Below the pieces are notes generated by a model. That model was not told the origin of the DNA. It saw nothing but the letters and a program-made list of their open reading frames with translations, and made no database searches. From contig NZ_CP096199.1 of the NCBI RefSeq assembly GCF_023195835.1, forward strand, positions 2,294,001-2,358,000: a stretch of 64,000 nt of DNA, given 5' to 3'. The stretch is from Vibrio sinaloensis. Its GTDB lineage: Bacteria; Pseudomonadota; Gammaproteobacteria; Enterobacterales; Vibrionaceae. Below are positions 33,222 to 41,174 of this stretch, in pieces (the stretch's first letter is position 1; the number at the start of each line of letters is the position of its first letter). The position numbers and the translations under genes were made by a program.

Positions 33222-33235
33222 TTGATTTCGATCAC
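33222..33235. promoter_or_regulatory. CRP/FNR-family site upstream of aceB
   Basis: TTGATTTCGATCAC matches the FNR consensus at nine of ten defined bases, and the TGA-N6-TCA core also suits CRP. It lies about 290 bp before the aceB start and 18 bp from the HexR-like site. Which regulator binds cannot be told from the sequence. Confidence 0.45.
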
Positions 33236-33252
33236 CAAACCGTAACTAATTA

Positions 33253-33267
33253 CGTAATTTAATTACA
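33253..33267. promoter_or_regulatory. HexR-like operator upstream of aceB
   Basis: CGTAATTTAATTACA, or TGTAATTAAATTACG on the other strand, fits TGTAAT-N3-ATTACA at 14 of 15 positions. A degenerate neighbour GTAACTAATTAC lies at 33242-33253. HexR (an RpiR-family sensor of KDPG) is known to control aceBA in Shewanella. The gap 32937-33561 holds this site, the CRP/FNR-like site, a triple palindrome and the oxyR2 terminator. Confidence 0.62.
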
Positions 33268-33395
33268 GTAAAATTGGAGGTGTAAAACCGTTTCAAACAA
33301 GCGTTTGATTTATAGCAATGGCAAGCAATCCCTGCTGGCTAGTGCCAAACAGGGGATGAGTTGAGTAGAGATTAAACAGAGAGGAAAATGATATC

Positions 33396-33466
33396 TGTAA
33401 AATTCACAGTGTGAAATTTCACAATTTAATGAAAGCTTCATCAAAAATTTGTTGTGAAATTTTACA
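33396..33466. repeat. Triple TGTGAAATTTCACA-type palindromes
   Basis: Three related palindromes occur here: TGTAAAATTCACA (33396-33408), the perfect TGTGAAATTTCACA (33410-33423) and TGTGAAATTTTACA (33453-33466). The first two are adjacent; the third is 43 bp further. The half-sites are TGTGA with a four-base spacer, so they do not fit CRP (six-base spacer). They sit between the oxyR2 terminator and the aceB promoter. The protein that binds them is unknown. Confidence 0.55.
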
Positions 33467-33496
33467 AGTCAAAGTTCACCAACAGAATAAAATGCT

Positions 33497-33525
33497 AAAA
33501 AGCACACTTAAACTAGTGTGCTTTT
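33497..33525 (-). terminator. Rho-independent terminator after oxyR2
   Basis: On the minus strand AAAAGCACACT pairs perfectly with AGTGTGCTTTT around a six-base loop, followed by more T. It lies 37 bases after the oxyR2 stop codon. Confidence 0.85.
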
Positions 33526-33561
33526 GAGGGGTATTAGCGGTTATGTGAGTAATACTTATCG

Positions 33562-34467
33562 CTAAAGCAAGGTTGAAACCACATCGGCCAACTTGTTAAA
33601 AGTATTCACTCGAGACGAACTTGGGCGCCAAACTAAACCAATATGACGATGTGCTTGCTGTCCGGGGGCATCAATCACGACCAAATTTTGATTGTCGATT
33701 AGCCCGTGATCAATGGCCATTTGTGGGATAAATGTCGTGCCCATACCATTGGCGACCATCTGCACTAAGGTATGCAAACTGGTGGCAGAGAACGGGTTGA
33801 TTTTCTCTTTATCGGTCAGTTGGCAAGCCGATACCGCATGCTCGGTCAAGCAGTGCTCCTTCTCGAGCAAAAATACAAACTCATTGGGCAAATCGGCATA
33901 GCGGATTGGGGTTCGAATCGCATCCGCTTGATTTTGACTGATGATCATCCGAAACGGATCGCTACCAACAATTCGGCTATCCATAGTGCCGATATCGACA
34001 GGCAGGGCCAAAATCAAAACGTCGAGCTCTCCATGACGTAGGGCATCGAGCAAATTGGTGGTTGTATCTTCTCTTAATAGTAAGTTCAGCTGCGGAAAAC
34101 GCTGGTTGACCTCTTGTACCAAATCGCACAACAAGAAAGGGGCAATGGTAGGAATGCATCCGACTCGTAACTGCCCTTCCATCTCATCACCTTGGCACAA
34201 ACGGCCAAGCTCAACCAAATCTTGTCCCTTAGCCAAAAGCTCACGCCCTTGCTGAACCACCATTTCTCCCGCTTGAGTAAACACTAGCGGGCTTTTTTTG
34301 TCTTTCTTCTCATACAGCGGGCAACCAATCAGCTCTTCGAGATTTTGGATACCTTTACTTAAGGTCGATTGACTGACAAAACACTTTTCGGCAGCGTCGC
34401 TAAAATGGCGGGTTTCATAGAGGGTGATCAAGTAGTGTAACTGTTTGAGGCTAGGCCACTTATTCAT
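33562..34467 (-). CDS. oxyR2: Peroxide-sensing LysR regulator OxyR2
   Basis: This 301-residue LysR regulator activates a peroxiredoxin gene on exposure to H2O2. The HTH is at about 18-45 (FSDAAEKCFVSQSTLSKGIQN). The redox pair is Cys206 and Cys215 in EHCLTEHAVSAC, aligned with Cys199 and Cys208 of E. coli OxyR. The residue two before Cys206 is Glu204, whereas OxyR1-type proteins have Gly. In V. vulnificus Glu204 marks OxyR2, which is hypersensitive to peroxide. It is divergent from the peroxiredoxin gene, as oxyR2-prx2 is in V. vulnificus. A strong match by motif and context. Confidence 0.9.
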   Translation of the reverse strand: MNKWPSLKQLHYLITLYETRHFSDAAEKCFVSQSTLSKGIQNLEELIGCPLYEKKDKKSPLVFTQAGEMVVQQGRELLAKGQDLVELGRLCQGDEMEGQLRVGCIPTIAPFLLCDLVQEVNQRFPQLNLLLREDTTTNLLDALRHGELDVLILALPVDIGTMDSRIVGSDPFRMIISQNQADAIRTPIRYADLPNEFVFLLEKEHCLTEHAVSACQLTDKEKINPFSATSLHTLVQMVANGMGTTFIPQMAIDHGLIDNQNLVVIDAPGQQAHRHIGLVWRPSSSRVNTFNKLADVVSTLL

Positions 34468-34521
34468 AGAACTATCGATTATTCATGGTTAGATATTGAC
34501 CAAGTTAATGAAACCAAACTT

Positions 34522-34558
34522 ATCGCTTTTTTCGATTAACTTAATCTATTTAATTCGC
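34522..34558. promoter_or_regulatory. Probable OxyR-binding site between oxyR2 and prx2
   Basis: Four tetrads ATCG, CGAT, ATCT and TCGC are spaced by exactly seven bases each, giving 37 bp. This matches the OxyR layout ATAG-N7-CTAT-N7-ATAG-N7-CTAT, with the bases only partly conserved. It lies in the shared divergent promoter, 109 bp before the prx2 ATG. A possible prx2 -10 is the TACTATAGT region at about 34580-34590. Confidence 0.5.
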
Positions 34559-34666
34559 TTTTTTACATACTACAATGTGTACTATAGTTTGTCTCGTACA
34601 AACACGGACCGAACCCGCGCTCTATACGCAGGTTTGGAACTAACTATATATATTAGGAGCAAAAAA

Positions 34667-35278
34667 ATGGTACTAGTAGGTCGTCAAGCCCCAGATTTTA
34701 CTGCTGCAGCTGTTCTAGGTAACGGTGAAATCGTTGATAACTTCAACTTTGCAGAGTTCACTAAAGGTAAGAAAGCGGTTGTTTTCTTCTACCCACTAGA
34801 TTTCACTTTCGTTTGCCCATCTGAGCTAATCGCATTCGACAACCGTTTTGAAGACTTCAAAGCGAAAGGCGTTGAGGTTATCGGCGTGTCAATCGACTCT
34901 CAGTTCTCTCACAACGCATGGCGTAACACTGCTATCGAAGATGGCGGTATCGGTCAAGTTAAGTACCCTCTTGTTGCTGACGTTAAGCACGAGATCTGTA
35001 AAGCATACGACGTAGAGCACCCAGAAGCAGGCGTTGCTTTCCGTGGTTCATTCCTAATCGACGAAGACGGTCTAGTTCGTCACCAAGTAGTGAACGACCT
35101 ACCACTGGGTCGTAACATCGACGAAATGCTACGCATGGTTGATGCACTAAACTTCCACCAGAAGCACGGCGAAGTATGTCCTGCACAATGGGAAGAAGGT
35201 AAAGCAGGTATGGACGCTTCACCAAAAGGTGTTGCAGCTTTCCTATCTGAGCACTCATCAGACCTAGGCAAAAAATAA
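34667..35278 (+). CDS. prx2: 2-Cys peroxiredoxin (AhpC/Prx2)
   Basis: The 203-residue typical 2-Cys peroxiredoxin reduces H2O2 and organic peroxides. The peroxidatic cysteine lies in PLDFTFVCPSELIAFD, and the resolving cysteine in HGEVCPAQWEEG. The conserved Thr/Arg of the active site (FTFVCP and LGRNIDEML) are present, as is the GG(I/V)GQ-type loop. The start at 34667 has AGGAG ten bases upstream; a longer reading from 34496 runs through the OxyR site and is rejected. The codons are strongly biased, consistent with high expression. It is controlled by the neighbouring OxyR2. Confidence 0.94.
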   Translation: MVLVGRQAPDFTAAAVLGNGEIVDNFNFAEFTKGKKAVVFFYPLDFTFVCPSELIAFDNRFEDFKAKGVEVIGVSIDSQFSHNAWRNTAIEDGGIGQVKYPLVADVKHEICKAYDVEHPEAGVAFRGSFLIDEDGLVRHQVVNDLPLGRNIDEMLRMVDALNFHQKHGEVCPAQWEEGKAGMDASPKGVAAFLSEHSSDLGKK

Positions 35279-35385
35279 TTGCCTAACTCATACCCAACGC
35301 TCAACGGGTATGATTGGTTGGTAAAGCTATAAAGTAATAAGCGCGAAAAAGCGCAGCGCCAATCAGTGTTAAGTAAAGTCCTGAC

Positions 35386-35420
35386 AAAGAGCCCGAAGTG
35401 ATGCTTCGGGCTCTTTTTAT
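35386..35420 (+). terminator. Rho-independent terminator after prx2
   Basis: AAAGAGCCCGAAG pairs perfectly with CTTCGGGCTCTTT, followed by T-rich sequence. A weaker hairpin CATACCC/GGGTATG (35289-35312) precedes it. The rest of the gap 35279-35608 shows an AAAGAG/CTCTTT pairing around 35475-35515 but no recognised riboswitch; the dapD promoter lies there. Confidence 0.9.
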
Positions 35421-35608
35421 TTTAGTTCAAACCGATCTGTATAGTTGAAAAGACAAAGTATCGCTAAAGAGACAAGGCGTATCCGCCTCCGGACGTTCTG
35501 GTGATTGGCTCTTTAAACTCACCTTGGCTGTCACTATGATGATCTCAACTTAATTTATGACCGAGCAAGCAAGTTCAGTCGAGACGTATACCAACATGGA
35601 GATTTAAC

Positions 35609-36640
35609 ATGGCTTACTTTTCTCTCGCCTTTGGTACGGCGACCAAAAACCGTGATGGAAAAATCATTGAAGCGTTTTTTCCAAACCCTGTGCTTAACCC
35701 AGCTGATGCACTTGTTGATGCCGTCGCAAAGGTCGCAGGTTACGAGCAAGGTAACCAAGCGTTAGAAATCTCAGCGACACAAAGTGCAGAGCTGGCTGCC
35801 GCATTTGAAGCCAATGGCGATGCAGCCAACGCCTCATTTGCTGCAAAAGCTGCGCAATCATCGCAACCCTTGGTGCTGGTTATCCTAGCGACGGATGACA
35901 AACCTCAGTCGGTTGCTGAAGGTTTCTTGAAGCTTCAATTAATCTCGAACCGTCTGGTTAAGCCGCACGGCACTGTGTTAGATGGTATCTTTGGTCTACT
36001 ACACAATATTGCATGGACCAACGAAGGCCCGATCGATCTGCCAGAGCTTGCCGAACGTCAAATCGAAGCGCGTTTAGCTGGCCGTAACTTAAGCGTCGAT
36101 TGTGTGGATAAATTCCCGAAAATGGTCGACTACGTTGTGCCTGCTGGCATTCGTATCGCCGACACCTCTCGCGTTCGCTTGGGTGCGCATGTTGGCGAAG
36201 GCACCACTGTTATGCATGAAGGCTTCATCAACTTCAATGCAGGTACGACTGGCGTGAGTATGGTCGAAGGTCGTATTTCTGCGGGTGTTGTTGTCGGCGA
36301 CGGCTCTGATATCGGTGGTGGTGCATCAATCATGGGTACGCTATCGGGCGGCGGTACTGTTGTGGTTTCTATCGGCGAAAACTCCCTACTAGGTGCAAAC
36401 GCAGGTCTTGGTTTCCCACTAGGCGACCGCTGTACTGTTGAATCTGGCCTATACGTTACGGCGGGTTCTAAAGTACGTATGCTTGATTCTTCTGGCCAAG
36501 AAGTTGAAGTGGTTAAAGCGCGTGACCTCGCTGGGGTGTCTGATCTTCTATTCCGTCGCAACTCTGTGACTGGTCAAATTGAATGTCTAGCCAACAAATC
36601 TGCCGTTGAGCTTAACTCTGAGCTACACAGCAACAACTAA
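35609..36640 (+). CDS. dapD: Tetrahydrodipicolinate N-succinyltransferase
   Basis: DapD succinylates tetrahydrodipicolinate in the succinylase branch of lysine and diaminopimelate biosynthesis. At 343 residues it belongs to the long form of the family found in Vibrio and Pseudomonas rather than the 274-residue E. coli form. The C-terminal half shows the left-handed beta-helix hexapeptide repeats (RLGAHVGEGTTVMHEGFINF, then VVVGDGSDIGGGASIMGTLS). The N-terminal part binds the tetrahydrodipicolinate. It is monocistronic, with GGAG before the ATG and a strong terminator after. Confidence 0.95.
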   Translation: MAYFSLAFGTATKNRDGKIIEAFFPNPVLNPADALVDAVAKVAGYEQGNQALEISATQSAELAAAFEANGDAANASFAAKAAQSSQPLVLVILATDDKPQSVAEGFLKLQLISNRLVKPHGTVLDGIFGLLHNIAWTNEGPIDLPELAERQIEARLAGRNLSVDCVDKFPKMVDYVVPAGIRIADTSRVRLGAHVGEGTTVMHEGFINFNAGTTGVSMVEGRISAGVVVGDGSDIGGGASIMGTLSGGGTVVVSIGENSLLGANAGLGFPLGDRCTVESGLYVTAGSKVRMLDSSGQEVEVVKARDLAGVSDLLFRRNSVTGQIECLANKSAVELNSELHSNN

Positions 36641-36657
36641 TTGTTGCCATCCCTTTC

Positions 36658-36687
36658 AAAGCCGAACCCTCGAGTTCGGCTTTTTCG
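36658..36687 (+). terminator. Rho-independent terminator after dapD
   Basis: AAAGCCGAAC pairs with GTTCGGCTTT around a six-base loop and is followed by TTC-rich sequence. It lies 18 bases after the dapD stop. Confidence 0.88.
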
Positions 36688-36758
36688 TTTGTGACTCACA
36701 GCGAACGCCCCTCTCCTTGATAGCCGATCACTTTCGTTTAACAATAATTTGACAATTT

Positions 36759-36777
36759 TATGCTCGAACGCTCATTT
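36759..36777. promoter_or_regulatory. Possible GlpR operator upstream of glpK
   Basis: TATGCTCGAACGCTCAT follows a consensus -35 (TTGACA, 36749-36754). ATGCTCG and CGCTCAT resemble the E. coli GlpR half-site ATGTTCG. The same ATGCTCG-N2-CGCTCA pattern recurs before glpD, supporting a shared operator. The match is partial and no regulator is proven. Confidence 0.5.
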
Positions 36778-36907
36778 TAAGCGTTTTATTGTTTTCGTAT
36801 CCGCCCCTAGTATGGAAAATAGCTGTCATTAGCTAATCACCCTCTCTACGCCTCCTAGGCGATTGAGCACTAGACTGTAACTAGGATGCGAAACAAGGAT
36901 TCTTACT

Positions 36908-38428
36908 ATGACTGAGCAAAAGTATATTGTGGCGCTAGATCAAGGCACCACCAGCTCTCGTGCCGTGATACTGGACCACGACGCGAACATTGTCAGTATT
37001 GCCCAACGTGAGTTCACCCAAATCTATCCTCATTCAGGCTGGGTCGAACACGACCCATTGGAAATATGGGCAACCCAAAGCTCAACCTTAATTGAAGTCC
37101 TAGCGAAATCGGGCATCAGTAGTGACCAACTTGCTGCCATTGGCATTACCAACCAGCGTGAAACCACCGTAGTATGGAATAAAGAGACGGGCAAACCCGT
37201 ATATAACGCCATCGTTTGGCAGTGTCGCCGTACTGCGGAAATCTGCGAACAGCTTAAAGAGCGAGGTCTAGAAGAGTACGTTCGTGAAAGCACTGGCTTG
37301 TTGCTCGATCCCTACTTCTCGGGCACCAAAGTGAAATGGATTTTGGATAATGTCGAAGGCGCTCGCGAGGATGCTGAAGCGGGAAAACTGCTGTTTGGTA
37401 CGGTCGATACTTGGCTAGTATGGAAGATGACCCAAGGTCGAGTCCACGTCACCGATTATACCAACGCATCACGCACCATGTTATTCAATATTAATGAGTT
37501 ATGTTGGGATCAAAAACTGCTCGACGAACTCGGCATCCCTGCCTCAATGATGCCCGAAGTAAAGCGTTCATCTGAGGTATACGGTCAAACCAATATCGGC
37601 GGCAAAGGCGGGACTCGTATCCCCATTGCTGGCATTGCCGGCGACCAGCAAGCCGCACTGTATGGTCAGATGTGTGTTGAGGCGGGACAAGCCAAAAACA
37701 CTTATGGGACCGGGTGTTTCTTGCTGATGAACACGGGTCAAGAGAAAGTCACCTCAAGCCACGGCCTACTTACTACCCTCGCCTGTGGCCCAAATGGTGA
37801 GCCCTCTTACGCACTCGAAGGGGCGGTCTTTATGGGCGGCGCCGCGATTCAATGGCTACGTGATGAGATGAAACTTTTGGCTGATGCCAAAGACTCGGAA
37901 TACTTCGCCACCAAGGTCGACACATCAAATGGTGTGTATGTAGTGCCTGCCTTTACCGGTCTTGGTGCTCCGTACTGGGACGCCTGGGCACGTGGCACCA
38001 TAGTCGGGCTAACCCGAGGGGTCAGCGCGAACCATATCATTCGCGCGACATTGGAGGGCATCGCCTATCAAACTCGTGATGTGCTCGACGCGATGCAGGC
38101 CGACTCCGGGATCAAGCTTGCCAACTTGCGGGTCGACGGCGGTGCAGTAGCCAATAACTTTCTTATGCAGTTTCAGTCGGACGTACTCGACACCCAAGTA
38201 TTACGACCACAAGTCACCGAGGTGACAGCGCTGGGGGCCGCTTATCTTGCTGGTCTAGCGGTCGGCTACTGGGATAGCATTGATGAACTGAAGAACAAAG
38301 CGCAAATCGACCGTACCTTCGATCCTCATCAAGACGAAGAGAAGCGCAATCGACGTTATAAAGGTTGGAAACGCGCGGTGAAATGTGCCCAAGTGTGGGC
38401 AGAGATGCATAGCGAAGACGACGAATAA
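36908..38428 (+). CDS. glpK: Glycerol kinase
   Basis: GlpK phosphorylates glycerol to glycerol-3-phosphate. The 506-residue protein of the FGGY family has the N-terminal ATP and phosphate loop [15 protein letters not shown], the glycerol-binding [11 protein letters not shown], the second phosphate loop [11 protein letters not shown], and [19 protein letters not shown] in the C-terminal domain. The C-terminal tail is rich in acidic residues. It is 500 bp from dapD and is followed by glpR and glpD. No glpF facilitator gene lies near it. Confidence 0.97.
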   Translation: MTEQKYIVALDQGTTSSRAVILDHDANIVSIAQREFTQIYPHSGWVEHDPLEIWATQSSTLIEVLAKSGISSDQLAAIGITNQRETTVVWNKETGKPVYNAIVWQCRRTAEICEQLKERGLEEYVRESTGLLLDPYFSGTKVKWILDNVEGAREDAEAGKLLFGTVDTWLVWKMTQGRVHVTDYTNASRTMLFNINELCWDQKLLDELGIPASMMPEVKRSSEVYGQTNIGGKGGTRIPIAGIAGDQQAALYGQMCVEAGQAKNTYGTGCFLLMNTGQEKVTSSHGLLTTLACGPNGEPSYALEGAVFMGGAAIQWLRDEMKLLADAKDSEYFATKVDTSNGVYVVPAFTGLGAPYWDAWARGTIVGLTRGVSANHIIRATLEGIAYQTRDVLDAMQADSGIKLANLRVDGGAVANNFLMQFQSDVLDTQVLRPQVTEVTALGAAYLAGLAVGYWDSIDELKNKAQIDRTFDPHQDEEKRNRRYKGWKRAVKCAQVWAEMHSEDDE

Positions 38429-38452
38429 TCCCATCACACGACCCATTACCAT

Positions 38453-38485
38453 GCAAAAAGAGCGCATGTATCGCGCTCTTTTTGC
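38453..38485 (+). terminator. Rho-independent terminator after glpK
   Basis: GCAAAAAGAGCGC pairs with GCGCTCTTTTTGC around a seven-base loop. The stem has A and T tracts on either side, so it could work in both directions. Confidence 0.88.
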
Positions 38486-38545
38486 GTCATGCCACCGATT
38501 CCACTCGATACCTGCTTCTCACAACGCGCTAATTCGCGCACAATA

Positions 38546-38584
38546 ACGCTCATATCGATTTTCGAATTTGGTGTTATGAGCATA
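38546..38584. promoter_or_regulatory. Possible GlpR half-sites upstream of glpR
   Basis: ACGCTCATATCG (38546-38557) and TTATGAGCATA (38574-38584, reading TATGCTCATAA on the other strand) match the half-site seen before glpK and glpD. They span the region just before the glpR GTG at 38611. They suggest autoregulation but are weaker than the glpK and glpD sites. Confidence 0.35.
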
Positions 38585-38610
38585 CACCGCGCTTATTCAG
38601 GGAGTAATCA

Positions 38611-39390
38611 GTGAAGCAGATTCCACGCCACCAGCAGATTGTCGCTTTGGTACAAAAGCAAGGGTACGTCAGTACCGACGAACTGGTAGAGAAATTTAAT
38701 GTGAGTCCGCAAACCATACGTCGTGACCTTAACGAGCTGGCGGACGAGAACAAGATTCGTCGTTATCATGGTGGTGCAACCATTCCACTCAGCTCAGAGA
38801 ATACCTCTTACAACACTCGTAAAGGAATGAACTTCAATGAAAAGGATGTGATTGCGGAAGAAGTCGCTAAACACATTCCCGATGGCGCGACCTTATTTAT
38901 CGATATTGGTACCACACCTGAGGCCGTGGCACGTGCGCTGTGCAAGAACCACAAACAACTGCGGGTGGTGACCAACAATATTAATGTTGCAGCCATTCTA
39001 CTTGCCAATCCCGAGTTCAAAGTGATTTTGGCCGGTGGCGAAGTGCGTAACCGCGATGGCGGGATTGTCGGTGAGGCCACGCTCGACTTTATCAAACAGT
39101 TCCGTCTCGATTTTGGTATTTTAGGCATCAGTGGTATCGACTTCGATGGTTCACTACTGGATTTTGACTATCATGAAGTGCGAGTCAAACAGGCGATCAT
39201 TGAAAACAGTCGCAGCGTGTTCCTAGCAGTCGATCACTCCAAGTTTGGCCGTAACGCTATGGTGAAGCTAGGTAATATTGCCCAACTGCATATGCTGTTC
39301 ACCGACAAACAACCGCCAAAAGAGATCCTCGCTATTTTGCGTGAGCACTCGATTCCGTTACAGGTCAGTGACCAAACTAAAGCACAATAA
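38611..39390 (+). CDS. glpR: Glycerol-3-phosphate regulon repressor GlpR
   Basis: This 259-residue DeoR-family repressor is inactivated by glycerol-3-phosphate. It has the N-terminal HTH (VSTDELVEKFNVSPQTIRRDLNELADE) and the sugar-isomerase-like effector domain with FIDIGTTPEAVARAL, VTNNINVAA and the RLDFGILGISGIDFDGSLLDFD signature. It is nearly collinear with E. coli GlpR. Translation begins at GTG with GGGAG upstream. It stands between glpK and glpD, with terminators on both sides, so each gene has its own promoter. Confidence 0.95.
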   Translation: MKQIPRHQQIVALVQKQGYVSTDELVEKFNVSPQTIRRDLNELADENKIRRYHGGATIPLSSENTSYNTRKGMNFNEKDVIAEEVAKHIPDGATLFIDIGTTPEAVARALCKNHKQLRVVTNNINVAAILLANPEFKVILAGGEVRNRDGGIVGEATLDFIKQFRLDFGILGISGIDFDGSLLDFDYHEVRVKQAIIENSRSVFLAVDHSKFGRNAMVKLGNIAQLHMLFTDKQPPKEILAILREHSIPLQVSDQTKAQ

Positions 39391-39417
39391 GCCATTACTC
39401 TCTGCTAACAAATTATC

Positions 39418-39447
39418 AACCTCCATGTTCGTATGGAGGTTTTTTTG
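39418..39447 (+). terminator. Rho-independent terminator after glpR
   Basis: AACCTCCAT pairs with ATGGAGGTT around a six-base loop, followed by six further T. It separates glpR from glpD. Confidence 0.88.
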
Positions 39448-39531
39448 TACCTAAACCATTAAAACGCTCATAAACGAAAATAAAGGATGATCTAAAACGA
39501 AAGCTGCGATAGGATTGATTTAGGTTCAAAA

Positions 39532-39546
39532 ATGCTCGTTCGCTCA
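39532..39546. promoter_or_regulatory. Possible GlpR operator upstream of glpD
   Basis: ATGCTCGTTCGCTCA, 20 bp before the glpD ATG, has the same ATGCTCG-N2-CGCTCA design as the site before glpK. The distance suits a repressor that blocks transcription start or elongation. Confidence 0.5.
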
Positions 39547-39565
39547 AAAGGGATCAGGAATTTTT

Positions 39566-41119
39566 ATGAGTATCAGTTCAAACGCGGTAAATGCAGACAA
39601 AACTTTCGATGTGATCATCATTGGTGGTGGTATTAATGGCGCGGGAATCGCCGCAGATGCCGCCGGACGAGGGCTCTCGGTCGGGCTGTTTGAAGCGCAA
39701 GATTTTGCTTCCGCCACCTCCTCTGCCAGCTCAAAGCTGATCCACGGCGGACTGCGCTACTTGGAACACTATGAATTTCGTTTAGTCTCTGAAGCACTGG
39801 CTGAGCGAGAAGTGTTGCTAAAGAAAGCACCTCACGTGGCGCAGCCAATGCGCTTTCGCTTACCCCATCGCCCGTTCTTACGCCCTGCGTGGATGATCCG
39901 CTGTGGTTTGTTTCTCTACGATAACTTGGGCAAGCGAACCACGCTACCGGCCAGTGAAGGGATCGATTTGAGCAAGTCAGGTTTACTTAAGCCGGAAATG
40001 AAGAAGGGCTTTGAGTACTCGGATTGCTGGGTCGATGACGCTCGATTAGTGCTACTCAATGTGCTCGCGGCGCAAGAGAACGGCGCCGAGATCCGCAACT
40101 ATTGCCGAGTGGAGAACGCTCGTCGTGTCGGCGACATCTGGCATGTCTCGGTAAAAAACGTCATCACAGGTGAGCAGTTTACCCGCAAAGCGAAAGCGTT
40201 GGTCAACGCAGCCGGGCCTTGGGTAAAACAGTTCTTCGACGATGGTCTTGAGCAGACCTCGCCGCGAAACATTCGCTTAATTAAAGGCTCGCATATCGTG
40301 GTAGCGCGCATTCACGACGAGCCGCAAGCCTACATTTTGCAAAACCAAGACAATCGCATCGTGTTTATGATTCCATACCTAGACCGTTTCTCGATCATCG
40401 GCACGACTGACGTCGAGTATCAGGGCGATCCACGCAAGGTTGCGATTGATCAAAACGAGATCGACTATTTGATCGACATCGTCAACCAGCACTTTGTGAC
40501 TCAGCTAAACAGCGACGATGTGGTTTGGAGTTACAGTGGTGTGCGTCCGTTATGCGACGATGAGTCTGACTCTCCACAAGCGATCACTCGTGACTACACC
40601 CTCGAACTCGAGGCAGAACTAGATCAAGCGCCGCTGCTGTCGATCTTTGGCGGCAAACTGACGACCTACCGCAAGTTGGGTGAAGCGGCATTGACAAAAC
40701 TGAAGCCGTATCTGCCCCATATGGGCAACGCGTGGACAGCCGATCATGCCCTGCCTGGCGGCAACTTCAGTTGTAACCGTGAGCAGCTAGCGGAGACGAT
40801 CCACGCGAATTACCCTTTCCTGCCTCTAGCGTTGATTCTGAGATACGTTACCCAGTTTGGCACTTACACCTGGCAACTGCTGGCCAACGTAAGTAGCAAA
40901 CAGGAGATGGGCACTGAGTACTCAAACTCTGCACACGGCGTTTATCAACGCGAGGTTGATTATCTGCTCGAACATGAAATGGTGCGCACCCTAGACGATC
41001 TCATCTGGCGTCGTACTAAGCTAGGTCTGTATCTGTCTACCGAAGAGCAGCAGGCGCTCGCCGACTATCTATCGAGCAAGCAGCAAGATGAGACAGTGAC
41101 ACTATCTCAAGTCAGTTAA
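39566..41119 (+). CDS. glpD: Aerobic glycerol-3-phosphate dehydrogenase
   Basis: GlpD is a membrane-associated flavoenzyme that oxidises glycerol-3-phosphate to dihydroxyacetone phosphate and passes electrons to quinone. The 517-residue protein has the FAD-binding GxGxxG-type motif IIGGGINGAGIAADAAGRG, SASSKLIHGGLRYLEHYEF, and the second flavin region SIFGGKLTTYRKLGEAAL, with a C-terminal helical domain. It is slightly longer than E. coli GlpD (501). It forms the end of glpK-glpR-glpD, and a terminator follows. Confidence 0.96.
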   Translation: MSISSNAVNADKTFDVIIIGGGINGAGIAADAAGRGLSVGLFEAQDFASATSSASSKLIHGGLRYLEHYEFRLVSEALAEREVLLKKAPHVAQPMRFRLPHRPFLRPAWMIRCGLFLYDNLGKRTTLPASEGIDLSKSGLLKPEMKKGFEYSDCWVDDARLVLLNVLAAQENGAEIRNYCRVENARRVGDIWHVSVKNVITGEQFTRKAKALVNAAGPWVKQFFDDGLEQTSPRNIRLIKGSHIVVARIHDEPQAYILQNQDNRIVFMIPYLDRFSIIGTTDVEYQGDPRKVAIDQNEIDYLIDIVNQHFVTQLNSDDVVWSYSGVRPLCDDESDSPQAITRDYTLELEAELDQAPLLSIFGGKLTTYRKLGEAALTKLKPYLPHMGNAWTADHALPGGNFSCNREQLAETIHANYPFLPLALILRYVTQFGTYTWQLLANVSSKQEMGTEYSNSAHGVYQREVDYLLEHEMVRTLDDLIWRRTKLGLYLSTEEQQALADYLSSKQQDETVTLSQVS

Positions 41120-41141
41120 GTCACTTTGGCCGGCTCAAAGC

Positions 41142-41170
41142 AAAGGCTTGGTGCTCGACCAAGCCTTTTG
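41142..41170 (+). terminator. Rho-independent terminator after glpD
   Basis: AAAGGCTTGGT pairs perfectly with ACCAAGCCTTT around GCTCG. The downstream T run is short (TTTT). It lies directly in front of the convergent nnrS stop codon and may work for both strands. Confidence 0.8.
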
Positions 41171-41174
41171 CACT

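Noticed and set aside
33410..33423. TGTGAAATTTCACA taken for a CRP site
   Set aside because: The spacer between TGTGA and TCACA is four bases, not six, and two related copies nearby share the same spacing. It is listed as an unidentified palindrome array.
34496..34666. Extended N-terminus of the peroxiredoxin
   Set aside because: It runs through the candidate OxyR site, and AGGAG stands before the ATG at 34667 that gives the normal start.
35421..35608. Lysine riboswitch before dapD
   Set aside because: I looked for the conserved lysine-riboswitch core motifs and found none, only an AAAGAG/CTCTTT pairing.
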